A DNA stretch of 14,805 bases from contig JBOIEE010000266.1 in assembly GCA_050740975.1 (NCBI GenBank), positions 1 through 14,805 of the forward strand, read 5' to 3'. Positions 1 through 5,634 of this stretch are shown here, one piece after another (the stretch's first letter is position 1; each line of letters begins with the position of its first letter). The position numbers and the translations under genes are program-made. The notes under the pieces were generated by a model. That model had not been told where the DNA came from, made no database searches, and saw only the letters and a program-made list of their open reading frames with translations. The stretch comes from JBOHHR01 sp050740975. GTDB taxonomy: Bacteria > Pseudomonadota > Gammaproteobacteria > JBOHHR01.

Positions 1-668
1 GGGTTGCCACCATCGATACCCAGAAGAAGACGGCTTTTGAGCGCGAAGCATTCGCTATCAGCAACGCGATGCCAGGTCCCGTGCATGAAGGCGAACATAC
101 CACGCATTACAGCGTGGTTGACGCAGAAGGAAATGCCGTGGCCGCGACCACTACTCTCAATAGTTCTTGGGGCTCCGGTGTAGTCACCGAGAAGTTTGGG
201 ATCGCACTCAATAACGAAATGGATGACTTCACCACCAAGCCAGGTCAGCCAAATCAGTTTAACTTAACGCAAAGTTCGCTCAATGAGGTCCGACCCGGAA
301 AAACGCCCCTGAGCAGCATGACCCCGACCATCATTGAGAAGAACGGCAAAGTCTTATTAGTTTTGGGTGCGCCGGGCGGGCCGGCGATCATCAATGCCGT
401 CTTCCAGGTCGGCTACCGCGCGCTCACCGCGCCCCATTATGATCTTGATGAGCTGGTTCAGGCGCCGCGCATCCACCATCAGTACAGTCCCGACACCCTG
501 TTCCACGACAAAATGCTTTCGCCGGATACCCGGCAAGCACTGCAAGAGCGAGGTCATGCGCTCTCGGAGCGGCGCGTGGGGCGTGTCTACGCCATCCGCG
601 TTACGCCCGAGGGTCTGTTAGAAGGCGCTTTCGATGCCAGAGAGGAAGGGGGAGCCGTCGGCTATTGA
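1..668 (+). CDS. ggt: Gamma-glutamyltranspeptidase, C-terminal part (5' truncated by window edge)
   Basis: This gene hydrolyses or transfers the gamma-glutamyl group of glutathione and related peptides, normally in the periplasm. The frame is open from base 3, giving about 221 residues before TGA at 666-668, so the gene starts outside the window. The visible part covers the small subunit of the self-cleaved proenzyme. The catalytic/autocleavage threonine is the first T of TTHYSVVD (codon 99-101). It is followed by the TLNSSWGSG stretch, NNEMDDF, PLSSM (substrate-binding serines), and GAPGG where E. coli has GSPGGS (oxyanion region). The C-terminal end, DAREEGGAVGY, also matches the family pattern. 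Length from the nucleophile to the end (~189 residues) equals a normal small subunit, so the 3' end looks intact. Downstream comes non-coding, repeat-rich DNA, so it is not visibly in an operon with what follows. Family assignment is secure; the exact physiological substrate is not known. Confidence 0.95.
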   Translation, partial: VATIDTQKKTAFEREAFAISNAMPGPVHEGEHTTHYSVVDAEGNAVAATTTLNSSWGSGVVTEKFGIALNNEMDDFTTKPGQPNQFNLTQSSLNEVRPGKTPLSSMTPTIIEKNGKVLLVLGAPGGPAIINAVFQVGYRALTAPHYDLDELVQAPRIHHQYSPDTLFHDKMLSPDTRQALQERGHALSERRVGRVYAIRVTPEGLLEGAFDAREEGGAVGY

Positions 669-685
669 ATGAGGGCTTCTGCTCG

Positions 686-925
686 GACCGTCTCAATTGT
701 CTTGTGGGTAACCAAAATCTTTAGCGTTTTTTGTTTCGGCAAACGTTGCTGAGCGCCCGTTTCTTTTACGGCGGATCAGTCATATAGCACGCCTTGCAGT
801 CTATCCCCCTTTTCTTTATGCTTCAGACCATTTGTTAACACGTTGAAGATACGGTAAAAACGTAATTGTGTCCTACGCGCCCGGTGTGCTTGAGGAAAGA
901 TTTGCAATTCATTTAATAGTTAGGT
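686..925. repeat. Diverged long direct repeat, copy A
   Basis: This ~240-bp stretch recurs, with small indels and by eye roughly 75-80% identity, at 1991-2212. The best conserved core is the block reading AGCACGCCTTGCAGTCTATC followed by a C/T-rich run (about 787-813). TAACACGTTGAAGA (836-849) and AATTGTGTCCTAC (863-875) follow, and GCGCCCGGTG comes shortly after. No reading frame is shared by the two copies, so it does not look like a duplicated protein segment. Each copy ends shortly before a Shine-Dalgarno-like site and an ATG (GGAGGG then ATG at 953 here; AAGGAG then ATG at 2307 for copy B). This suggests a duplicated leader or promoter region, but that is inference. Confidence 0.75.
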
Positions 926-952
926 TGCTGTTACGGAGGGTTTCTCGACAGG

Positions 953-1150
953 ATGCAGGCCGCTACTACCTGGGACCGATTTCATCTCCTGACGACTCTG
1001 CCCCCTTTCCTTTACTGGTCACTCTTAGGTGCCGCTGCGTCGTCGCGGGGGATCTGCTCATAGCAGCCTTCGGAGAAAGGCGAATTCTGTGGGCCCAGGC
1101 TGGGTTTGCCGCGCTCGCGGCATGGCTTCCCTTAAGCGTGCATTATTCTG
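953..1150 (+). pseudogene. Possible decayed small membrane protein gene
   Basis: ATG at 953 follows GGAGGG (935-940) and opens a 36-codon frame that ends at TAG 1061-1063. The peptide is partly hydrophobic (LPPFLYWSLLGAAAS). At the G-run 1046-1051 a one-base shift would move into another frame that continues as DLLIAAFGERR and AGFAALAAWLPLS, again hydrophobic. The combination looks like the N-terminus of an inner-membrane protein broken by a frameshift. I recognise no family and the case rests only on the start signal and hydrophobicity, so this may equally be chance. The rest of 926-1150 shows nothing else I can support. Confidence 0.2.
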
Positions 1151-1185
1151 CTTTCGCCTTCCGCAAGATGGTTTTGGACCTTGGC

Positions 1186-1333
1186 CCGGTCCCGTGGGAC
1201 GGGCAGGAGAGCTGTATGCAGTGGCTTGAACCGCGCTTCCGCCAGATTTTTACCCTTAGTCTCTGGTCGAGTAGTTGTCGGCGAATATCAAATACCGGCA
1301 AGAGAGGCTTGGAATGCATACTTCCACGATTGA
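1186..1333 (+). pseudogene. Degenerate DUF4160-like gene remnant
   Basis: Just upstream of and overlapping the DUF2442 gene is a short run resembling the end of DUF4160, the usual partner of DUF2442. In one frame (about 1186-1258) PVPWDGQES..MQWLEP resembles the family's PHIHV...AKFWLEP segment with similar spacing, then RQIFTL. In the next frame (1265-1333) VVVGEYQIPAREAWNAYF plus HD and a stop resembles the family's C-terminal LLEAWNEYF. The two parts need a frame change near 1258-1265 plus an internal deletion, and the usual N-terminal part is not found. The stop at 1331-1333 overlaps the DUF2442 start at 1314, a typical two-gene arrangement. A broken partner gene is my inference; the C-terminal AREAWNAYF piece is the strongest evidence. 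Confidence 0.35.
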
Positions 1334-1622
1334 AATTGAGGTTCCAGCGGCAGAAAACATCACGGTCACAGAGAACACTTTGAGTGTTGACCTGAGCGAT
1401 GGACGAACGATCTCTGTCCCGCTGGCGTGGTATCCGCGATTAACTTACGCATCCCGATCAGAGCAAAATAATTGGCGCCTGATTGGAAAAGGGTATGGGA
1501 TACATTGGGAAGACCTCGACGAAGACATCAGCGTAGAGGGACTATTGGCGGGTAAACCCTCGGGCGAAAGTCAAACATCCCTCAAGAAATGGCTGGCAAG
1601 GCGCACATCCCAACCTGCCTAA
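1314..1622 (+). CDS. DUF2442 domain protein, apparently carried on an integron-type cassette
   Basis: This is a 102-residue protein. The features I recognise as DUF2442 (NE0471 N-terminal domain-like fold) are the segment LSVDLSDGRTISVPLAWYPRL (residues ~23-43), then a W/G-rich stretch, and the diagnostic GIHWEDLDEDISVEGLLAG (about residues 62-80). The start is chosen at ATG 1314, preceded by AGAGAGG at a suitable distance; the same frame extends up to TTG 1275, but those residues do not fit the family. DUF2442 genes often sit behind DUF4160 genes and the pair is frequently discussed as toxin-antitoxin-like, although the function is not established. Here only a degenerate DUF4160 tail remains, so this copy is probably an orphan. 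Its TAA stop lies inside the first box of an attC-like site (1617-1691), the usual organisation of an integron gene cassette. Confidence 0.85.
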   Translation: MHTSTIEIEVPAAENITVTENTLSVDLSDGRTISVPLAWYPRLTYASRSEQNNWRLIGKGYGIHWEDLDEDISVEGLLAGKPSGESQTSLKKWLARRTSQPA

Positions 1623-1691
1623 CAATCGCATCAATTTGGACTGCCGACTACGCTGCGCTTCGTTGGCAGCCGGTTATGCAGCACGTTCAGC
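1617..1691 (+). other. attC-like integron recombination site
   Basis: The site starts with GCCTAAC (1617-1623, fits R'' RYYYAAC) followed by AAT, and ends with GTTCAGC (1685-1691, compare R' GTTRRRY; one mismatch). The length is 75 bp. The centre forms a hairpin: CTGCCGAC (1641-1648) pairs with GTTGGCAG (about 1662-1669) with one wobble. The flanks ATCAA..GG and CCGGTTAT align imperfectly in the way L''/L' boxes with extrahelical bases do. The distance from the right arm to the final GTT matches that in classical aadA-type attC sites. The stop codon of the DUF2442 gene lies in GCCTAAC. Degeneration at R' suggests a relic. No integron integrase gene is present in this window. Confidence 0.6.
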
Positions 1692-1760
1692 CCCGCTCAC
1701 GCCATCAGGCCCAAAGGTGGTGGACCGATACAACGTTTTGACAATCCACAATAAACAAGA
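1647..1760 (+). repeat. 114-bp direct repeat, copy 1 (attC right arm plus tail)
   Basis: Bases 1647-1760 recur at 5351-5464 with three mismatches by my alignment (about 97% identity). The repeat holds the central loop and right arm of the attC site (to 1691) plus 69 bp beyond it. That tail includes AAAGGTGGTGGACCGATACA and a consensus -35 hexamer TTGACA at 1738-1743. The period is 3704 bp, so the two copies bracket the 343-aa/cytochrome operon. Copy 1 continues the complete attC; copy 2 lacks the left arm. Confidence 0.93.
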
Positions 1761-1763
1761 ATC

Positions 1764-1941
1764 GTAGGGTGGGTTAGGCGCGCACTGGGAAAACCTTCCG
1801 GTTGGCACTGACCCCGATGCGCGCCGTAACCCACCATTGCGGCGTCCGGCAGAATCGCGGTTCTAATCGGTGGGTTACGACGCGCACCAACGCCAAGGGA
1901 AACCGGATAACTTTGCGGGGCGCGCGTCTAACCCACCCTAC
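1764..1941. repeat. Two tandem palindromic (REP-like) units
   Basis: Four related motifs alternate in orientation: GTAGGGTGGGTTAGGCGCGC (1764-1783, +), GCGCGCCGTAACCCACC (1819-1835, -), GGTGGGTTACGACGCGC (1869-1885, +), and a minus copy at 1920-1941 (GCGCGCGTCTAACCCACC then CTAC). The first can pair with the second and the third with the fourth, giving two hairpins. Alternatively the outermost pair, extended by GTAGG/CCTAC, can close one large structure. Palindromes of this GTAGGGTGGGTTA type are, from general knowledge, scattered in many bacterial genomes outside genes. No RAYT-type transposase is seen here. 1942-1990 shows nothing further. Confidence 0.8.
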
Positions 1942-1990
1942 GGACTGCAGGGTAACCGACTTGCTGCAGGCAATTCCGGGGTTTGTGAGA

Positions 1991-2212
1991 GACTGTATCA
2001 ATGTCTCGTAACTAAATGTTTTAGCATTTTTTTTTTCGACAAACGCCGCTCAGCGCCGATTCTTTGCGGCGGATCGGTTAGCACGCCTTGCAGTCTATCC
2101 CCCTTTTATTTATCCTTAAGAACCTTTGCTAACACGTTGAAGAGACACCCAAAACGCAATTGTGTCCTACAGCGCCCGGTGCATAAGGAAAGATTTTGCA
2201 ATTTAATGGTTG
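1991..2212. repeat. Diverged long direct repeat, copy B (upstream of the 343-aa gene)
   Basis: Second copy of the repeat at 686-925. A potential stem CGCCGC (2044-2049) / GCGGCG (about 2066-2071) also exists in copy A with wobble pairs replacing two G-C pairs, which hints at a conserved RNA hairpin but is not proof. The copy ends about 95 bp before ATG 2307, so it may hold the promoter or leader of the two-gene operon. I could not assign clear -35 and -10 boxes. Confidence 0.75.
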
Positions 2213-2235
2213 CGCGGTGGGAGACTCCATCGTTG

Positions 2236-2251
2236 GCCCGTAGATACGGGC
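2236..2251. promoter_or_regulatory. Perfect 16-bp dyad upstream of the two-gene operon
   Basis: GCCCGTAGATACGGGC is a perfect inverted repeat, 55 bp before the ATG at 2307 and just after repeat copy B. It could be an operator for a dimeric regulator or a small leader hairpin. There is no following T-run, so it is not a terminator. A function is not shown by the sequence. Confidence 0.35.
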
Positions 2252-2306
2252 GGTAATACGTGTCGAATCACTCTGACAAAGGCTACCAGAGAGCAAGGAG
2301 ATCACT

Positions 2307-3338
2307 ATGTTTCAGTATACCGATCCAGTAGGACGAAACTTCCTCAGCAATTCTTCTGTGGCTAGCGTTTTTCAGCAACAGATGCACAGTATCTATGATG
2401 GGTTTGCACGGCGCGTCAATTCTGGCTTCACATGGCTCGAAGCGTTTCAGCAATTATCCGATGGTGGAATGCCGCAACCTGTGACTGTCGATTGGTCTGC
2501 GTTTCCGATCACAGCACAGGCGACGGATCAGATAATCGACCGTGATCGTTTCGACCACCAGGATGAATACGTCGAATGGCATGCAGAAATGCAACAGAAT
2601 AAATTGATCCGGGTCACCTTCACGACGGAATTCCCAGAATACTTCGAGGCCTTCGCCGCGGTAGGCTTCGACGAGTTGGTAAACGCCATCCATGATGTGA
2701 TTCCCGATGGGAACCCTACGGTGGGTGAGCTATTCGGTCCCGGATTCAGCCCGGCCGCGAACTCATCCCTCGCGCGGTCGCGTACTTTCCGGAATCGCCT
2801 TGCGGTAAATCCGTGGAACAACGGCCAGAAAGGGATCCTTTGCCTGACGCAGCAGTTCAACACACTAGGGGCGCTGTTTAATCTCTTAGCGGCGTGCGGA
2901 GTGCTCAAAACGCAAGGGACGCCAGAAAATACCTGTGCCCTAGTGGCCTCCACCGGAGCTTGTGGGCCGGGCCGAAGTTCCGACCCAGCGGTATGCGCTG
3001 AGGCGCAACGCGCCGTTCGTGGCGACCTCGGGTTTAGTCTGCGCGATCCTGCCGGAGTACGGATCGTAAGACTGGAAGGAGTTTGGAAGCTCAGCAACAG
3101 CGATATCGACATCAACGATCCGACGCTGAACCAAGGGATATGGGTTGTGAATCGGAACGGACGGCGCGGAGTTTTGACGGTGAAAAATGCCCTAACCCTA
3201 GATAGCGATCCGCTAGTGACAGGAGCGCAGATCGCCCGCAAACTCAAAGTTGCCGCAGATTTGTTCGCAGCCCCGAGCGCAAACCTTCCCGAGTGGGCAC
3301 GTATCGGCGTCGAGTCCAGTTCTCGCGGCCCAGAGTGA
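2307..3338 (+). CDS. Uncharacterised 343-residue protein, first gene of a cytochrome-linked pair
   Basis: I do not recognise a named family. The start at ATG 2307 is well supported by AAGGAG seven bases upstream. There is no signal peptide and no obvious membrane segment, so the protein is probably cytoplasmic. Stretches that look like conserved motifs are DEYVEWH (86-92), VTFTTEFPEYF (103-113), VNPWNNGQKG (167-176), LTQQFNTLGALFNL (180-193), GRSSDPAVCAEAQ (222-234) and LRDPAGVRI (245-253). Five cysteines lie at 179, 197, 210, 219 and 230, which together with several His/Glu/Asp could bind a metal or haem; that is inference. Only 17 bp separate its stop from the next gene, and both starts share GATCACTATG, so the two are very likely cotranscribed and co-regulated. 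A redox or oxygenase-type role with the cytochrome partner is possible but unproven. Confidence 0.85.
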   Translation: MFQYTDPVGRNFLSNSSVASVFQQQMHSIYDGFARRVNSGFTWLEAFQQLSDGGMPQPVTVDWSAFPITAQATDQIIDRDRFDHQDEYVEWHAEMQQNKLIRVTFTTEFPEYFEAFAAVGFDELVNAIHDVIPDGNPTVGELFGPGFSPAANSSLARSRTFRNRLAVNPWNNGQKGILCLTQQFNTLGALFNLLAACGVLKTQGTPENTCALVASTGACGPGRSSDPAVCAEAQRAVRGDLGFSLRDPAGVRIVRLEGVWKLSNSDIDINDPTLNQGIWVVNRNGRRGVLTVKNALTLDSDPLVTGAQIARKLKVAADLFAAPSANLPEWARIGVESSSRGPE

Positions 3339-3355
3339 TGTAGGGAGCGATCACT

Positions 3356-5065
3356 ATGACGACTCGGATTCTATTCGCTGCGGGGCTGCTCGCATTGATT
3401 GGTCAGAACCTCGCATACGCACAATCTCCCCTGCGATTCAAGCAGACAAGCGAGGGATCGCCACCCCAACTCCTGAGCGCCTCAGAAATAGCCACCCTAG
3501 GCGATCCGCTATTCAAGCTGTTGCTGAAAGATAAAGCCAACACGGTGAAGCTGTTGGAAGTGATGGCCGCGATACAACCTAACGTGGCCAACCACCACAT
3601 GTTTGTGCTTAGCGAAAGCATTGTCCGATCTACGCCAACGGGTTTTCGGCGCGCCGTGTTGGCGTTTGACGGAACGAACGCTGGCGAGTCGCTTAAAGGC
3701 AATGTAATGCTGTCAACCTCGTTTGGGCCAAGCGGATTCCGCAATGACGCTGAGATCGAAGGGTGGGGCTGGGACAACCACAGGGGACGATATAATTATT
3801 ATAAGCTGGATCCCGGGGGTTCGGCGGCGGGTGCGATGACGTGGAAGTTTCGCGGTTCATCCGACGTAGCGGACTTGATGACCCCCGCCGAGCGAGCAGG
3901 CACCTGCATGCGCTGCCATGTTGTGGGGGCGCCGGTTATGAAGGAGCTGCTGTTTCCCTGGAACAACTGGCACGCTGGAGTGGGCGGAAGCTTTAAAGCC
4001 GACTATCTCGATCCGCGCTCGGCGCATACAAACAAATGGCCCGCCGTAACCACGGCCCTGTTCCGGCGACTGTCCACAGCGGACAAATTGGAAACAGACT
4101 TTCTAATTCCGTCGTTTAAGCGGTTTGATCGGTCGCGTTTGCATGCCACGCTGAAACGCGAAGACGCAACCGGGGATCTCTTCGTGTCGCCCGCGGGAAG
4201 AATGAGCGTGCAGGAAGGCGGCAGATTGTTGCGACCGTTGTTTGAAACGCGCGACATAAACCTGATCTCATCCCGCCATACGTCCGGCTTCCATCCCTTT
4301 GGCAAGCCGACCGACTTCGTCCCCGCGCTCGACATTCAGATCCCCGGGTCTTTCTTTCTCAACACGCATTTAATTGCGGGCGGGGGTACGGGGGGCTTCG
4401 GCGGCCTAAAGCTGACAGAGGCGAACCAGTTTTCCAGCTTTGCGAACCTGAGTCAGCAGGAAAACAAAGACCTGGCCGAGAAGTTCAAACTCCGCCTCAA
4501 CGGTGTATCCGGGGACACCCACTTCGGATGGTTAGTGCCAGAACCCGGCTTCGTAGACAGCGACCTCGTCGATCAGGCCCTGCAGCTCGGTGTCGTCACG
4601 CCGCACTTTGTCGCTGCCGTCTTGGCGGTGGATGTCGAGACGCCGGTTTTTTCGAGTAAACGAGCTGAGTTACTGAAGTTTGTGCCGGATCAGTTCGAAT
4701 TCACTCCGGTGGCCGAGGGAGTGGATCCCGTGAGCGTGCCGCGAGACGTTACCAAGGATTTGCTCAGCCAGGCGGTTATCTCCAATATCGATCAAGCCGA
4801 TCCACCTCCGGGGACTACCCCGGATGAATTCCGCCATCTACTGACCTCAGCGAATGCCGTTAATGATCTGCAGGCTCGGGTGAGCGATTACGTGAATCGC
4901 GTTAAGAACGCCCTCGAATCGACCAACCCTGCCCCGCGTAAAGCGGAGCTGGAGCGGCTGTACGCCCTATTGATCGAGCGGCGTCTGCTGATGCGTGCAC
5001 ACGCGGTTCTTAAGAATCTTGACGAAACCGATGGCTTGCTACTTTTCCCACTTCCGGGTGAATGA
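3356..5065 (+). CDS. Exported monohaem c-type cytochrome-like protein of unknown role
   Basis: This is a 569-residue protein with a clear signal peptide: positive MTTR, a hydrophobic ILFAAGLLALIG core, and a likely cleavage after AYA at residue 22. A single haem-c motif CMRCH stands at 184-188 and these are the only two cysteines in the protein, so covalent haem attachment is likely. The motif is preceded by a W/Y-rich segment (GWGWDNHRGRYNYYK at 136-150; MTWKFRG 161-167) and followed by KELLFPWNNWHAG (196-208). The rest (~210-569) matches nothing I know; the last ~80 residues look helical and charged. Its GGGAG ribosome site lies ten bases before ATG 3356. It should act in the periplasm, probably as an electron donor or acceptor or a haem enzyme. 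The link to the upstream 343-aa protein is by operon position only. A terminator follows at 5155-5181. Confidence 0.85.
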   Translation: MTTRILFAAGLLALIGQNLAYAQSPLRFKQTSEGSPPQLLSASEIATLGDPLFKLLLKDKANTVKLLEVMAAIQPNVANHHMFVLSESIVRSTPTGFRRAVLAFDGTNAGESLKGNVMLSTSFGPSGFRNDAEIEGWGWDNHRGRYNYYKLDPGGSAAGAMTWKFRGSSDVADLMTPAERAGTCMRCHVVGAPVMKELLFPWNNWHAGVGGSFKADYLDPRSAHTNKWPAVTTALFRRLSTADKLETDFLIPSFKRFDRSRLHATLKREDATGDLFVSPAGRMSVQEGGRLLRPLFETRDINLISSRHTSGFHPFGKPTDFVPALDIQIPGSFFLNTHLIAGGGTGGFGGLKLTEANQFSSFANLSQQENKDLAEKFKLRLNGVSGDTHFGWLVPEPGFVDSDLVDQALQLGVVTPHFVAAVLAVDVETPVFSSKRAELLKFVPDQFEFTPVAEGVDPVSVPRDVTKDLLSQAVISNIDQADPPPGTTPDEFRHLLTSANAVNDLQARVSDYVNRVKNALESTNPAPRKAELERLYALLIERRLLMRAHAVLKNLDETDGLLLFPLPGE

Positions 5066-5095
5066 AGCGCCCCAGGTAAAGCAGATAACCTCTTC

Positions 5096-5351
5096 CTATC
5101 AGTAGGTTGCAATTTGAGCGCGACTGGCCTCGCCGCTTTGTTGAAAGGATGGCGCTGCCCGCATCGCGTGGGCGGTTTTTTATTTTAAAACCGATGGGCC
5201 ACGGAGATAGCTCATGCCGACAGTCACGCTTCCTGATGGGAGTAGGCGGAACTTCGAGAACAGGCTCACTGTCGCAGAAGTCGCCTGCTCAACCCGCGTA
5301 AGTCGGAACCATGGATGGCTTCCGACGCATGGGGATTTGGCGATACTTTAA
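5096..5351 (+). pseudogene. Partial duplicate of the thrS leader and first ~25 codons
   Basis: About 5096-5291 aligns with the leader and start of the real thrS gene (about 5493-5712). The leader parts share CTGGCCTCGC, GATGGCGC, and GCGG plus a T-run with ATTTT. The coding parts share MPTVTLPDGS, then R/K changes, FEN and TVAEVA. The copy has an ATG at 5214 preceded by GGAG and stays in frame for 45 codons to TAA 5349-5351, but homology to ThrS stops after about codon 25 (TVAEVA, C, S). It cannot make a synthetase: it holds only part of the TGS domain. Differences are both silent and amino-acid changing, so it is not recent. It is either a fossil of an insertion at the thrS 5' end or a retained regulatory decoy; the first is more likely. 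Confidence 0.8.
5155..5181 (+). terminator. Rho-independent terminator after the cytochrome gene
   Basis: CTGCCCGC (5155-5162) pairs with GTGGGCGG (5168-5175), eight pairs including two wobbles, around the loop ATCGC, and is followed at once by six T and then ATTTT. It sits about 90 bp after the cytochrome stop and should end that operon. It belongs to the duplicated thrS leader, so it may once have been a terminator or attenuator in front of thrS. The corresponding stem in the downstream copy (5555-5575) is much weaker. Confidence 0.8.
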
Positions 5352-5464
5352 CTACGCTGCGCTTCGTTGGCAGCCGGTTATGCATCACGTTCAGCCCCGC
5401 TCACGCTGTCAGGCCCAAAGGTGGTGGACCGATACAACGTTTTGACAATCCACAATAAACAAGA
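5351..5464 (+). repeat. 114-bp direct repeat, copy 2
   Basis: Near-identical to 1647-1760 (three mismatches seen). It begins exactly at the end of the thrS fragment's reading frame and contains only the loop and right arm of the attC site, ending at GTTCAGC (5389-5395), plus the same 69-bp tail. The left arm of attC is missing, so this copy is not a usable recombination site. It lies between the two copies of the thrS leader. Confidence 0.93.
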
Positions 5465-5470
5465 TAGTCT
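5442..5470 (+). promoter_or_regulatory. Possible promoter for thrS formed at the end of the 114-bp repeat
   Basis: A consensus -35 TTGACA is at 5442-5447. Candidate -10 boxes are GATAGT (5463-5468, 15-bp spacer, 4/6 matches) or TAGTCT (17-bp spacer, 3/6). Both straddle the repeat edge, so the promoter would be a hybrid. It points toward thrS, 165 bp downstream. The -10 match is poor, so this is tentative. Confidence 0.25.
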
Positions 5471-5554
5471 CCCGATAAGTTACCGCTGTAAATATCGGTG
5501 CGGAGCCGCGAACCACGCTGGCCTCGCTGCTGGGGTCGAGAATGATGGCGCCGC

Positions 5555-5582
5555 CCGCACCGATCACGCATGCGGTTTTTTT
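5555..5582 (+). terminator. Weak terminator or attenuator in the thrS leader
   Basis: CCGCA (5555-5559) can pair with TGCGG (5571-5575) around an 11-base loop, followed by seven T and ATTTT. It is homologous to the stronger terminator at 5155-5181. With only five pairs it may be leaky, which would suit an attenuator-like element 50 bp before thrS. No Thr-codon-rich leader peptide is visible, so the mechanism is unknown. Confidence 0.4.
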
Positions 5583-5634
5583 ATTTTGAACACCTAAAAC
5601 CTACGGGCTCTCGTATAAGCCACGCGGATAGATC

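Noticed and set aside
868..1383. Open frame of 171 codons on the + strand
   Set aside because: It overlaps repeat copy A and the DUF2442 start, has no ribosome site at its start, and resembles no family as a whole. Only small parts of it may be gene remnants.
1764..1941. Short CRISPR array
   Set aside because: The four motifs alternate in orientation, differ in sequence and have no uniform spacers; they are palindromic repeats.
2528..3247. 239-codon open frame on the minus strand
   Set aside because: It lies antisense within the 343-aa gene, which has a strong ribosome site and operon context. The antisense product is Ser/Arg/Pro-rich and looks like a shadow.
5107..5301. 64-codon open frame on the + strand overlapping the duplicated leader
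   Set aside because: It runs through the terminator stem in a different frame from the thrS-like codons and has no start signal.
5542..5589. Mini-ORF MMAPPAPITHAVFLF as a thrS leader peptide
   Set aside because: It contains one Thr codon only and no run of regulatory codons; its overlap with the weak terminator is probably chance.
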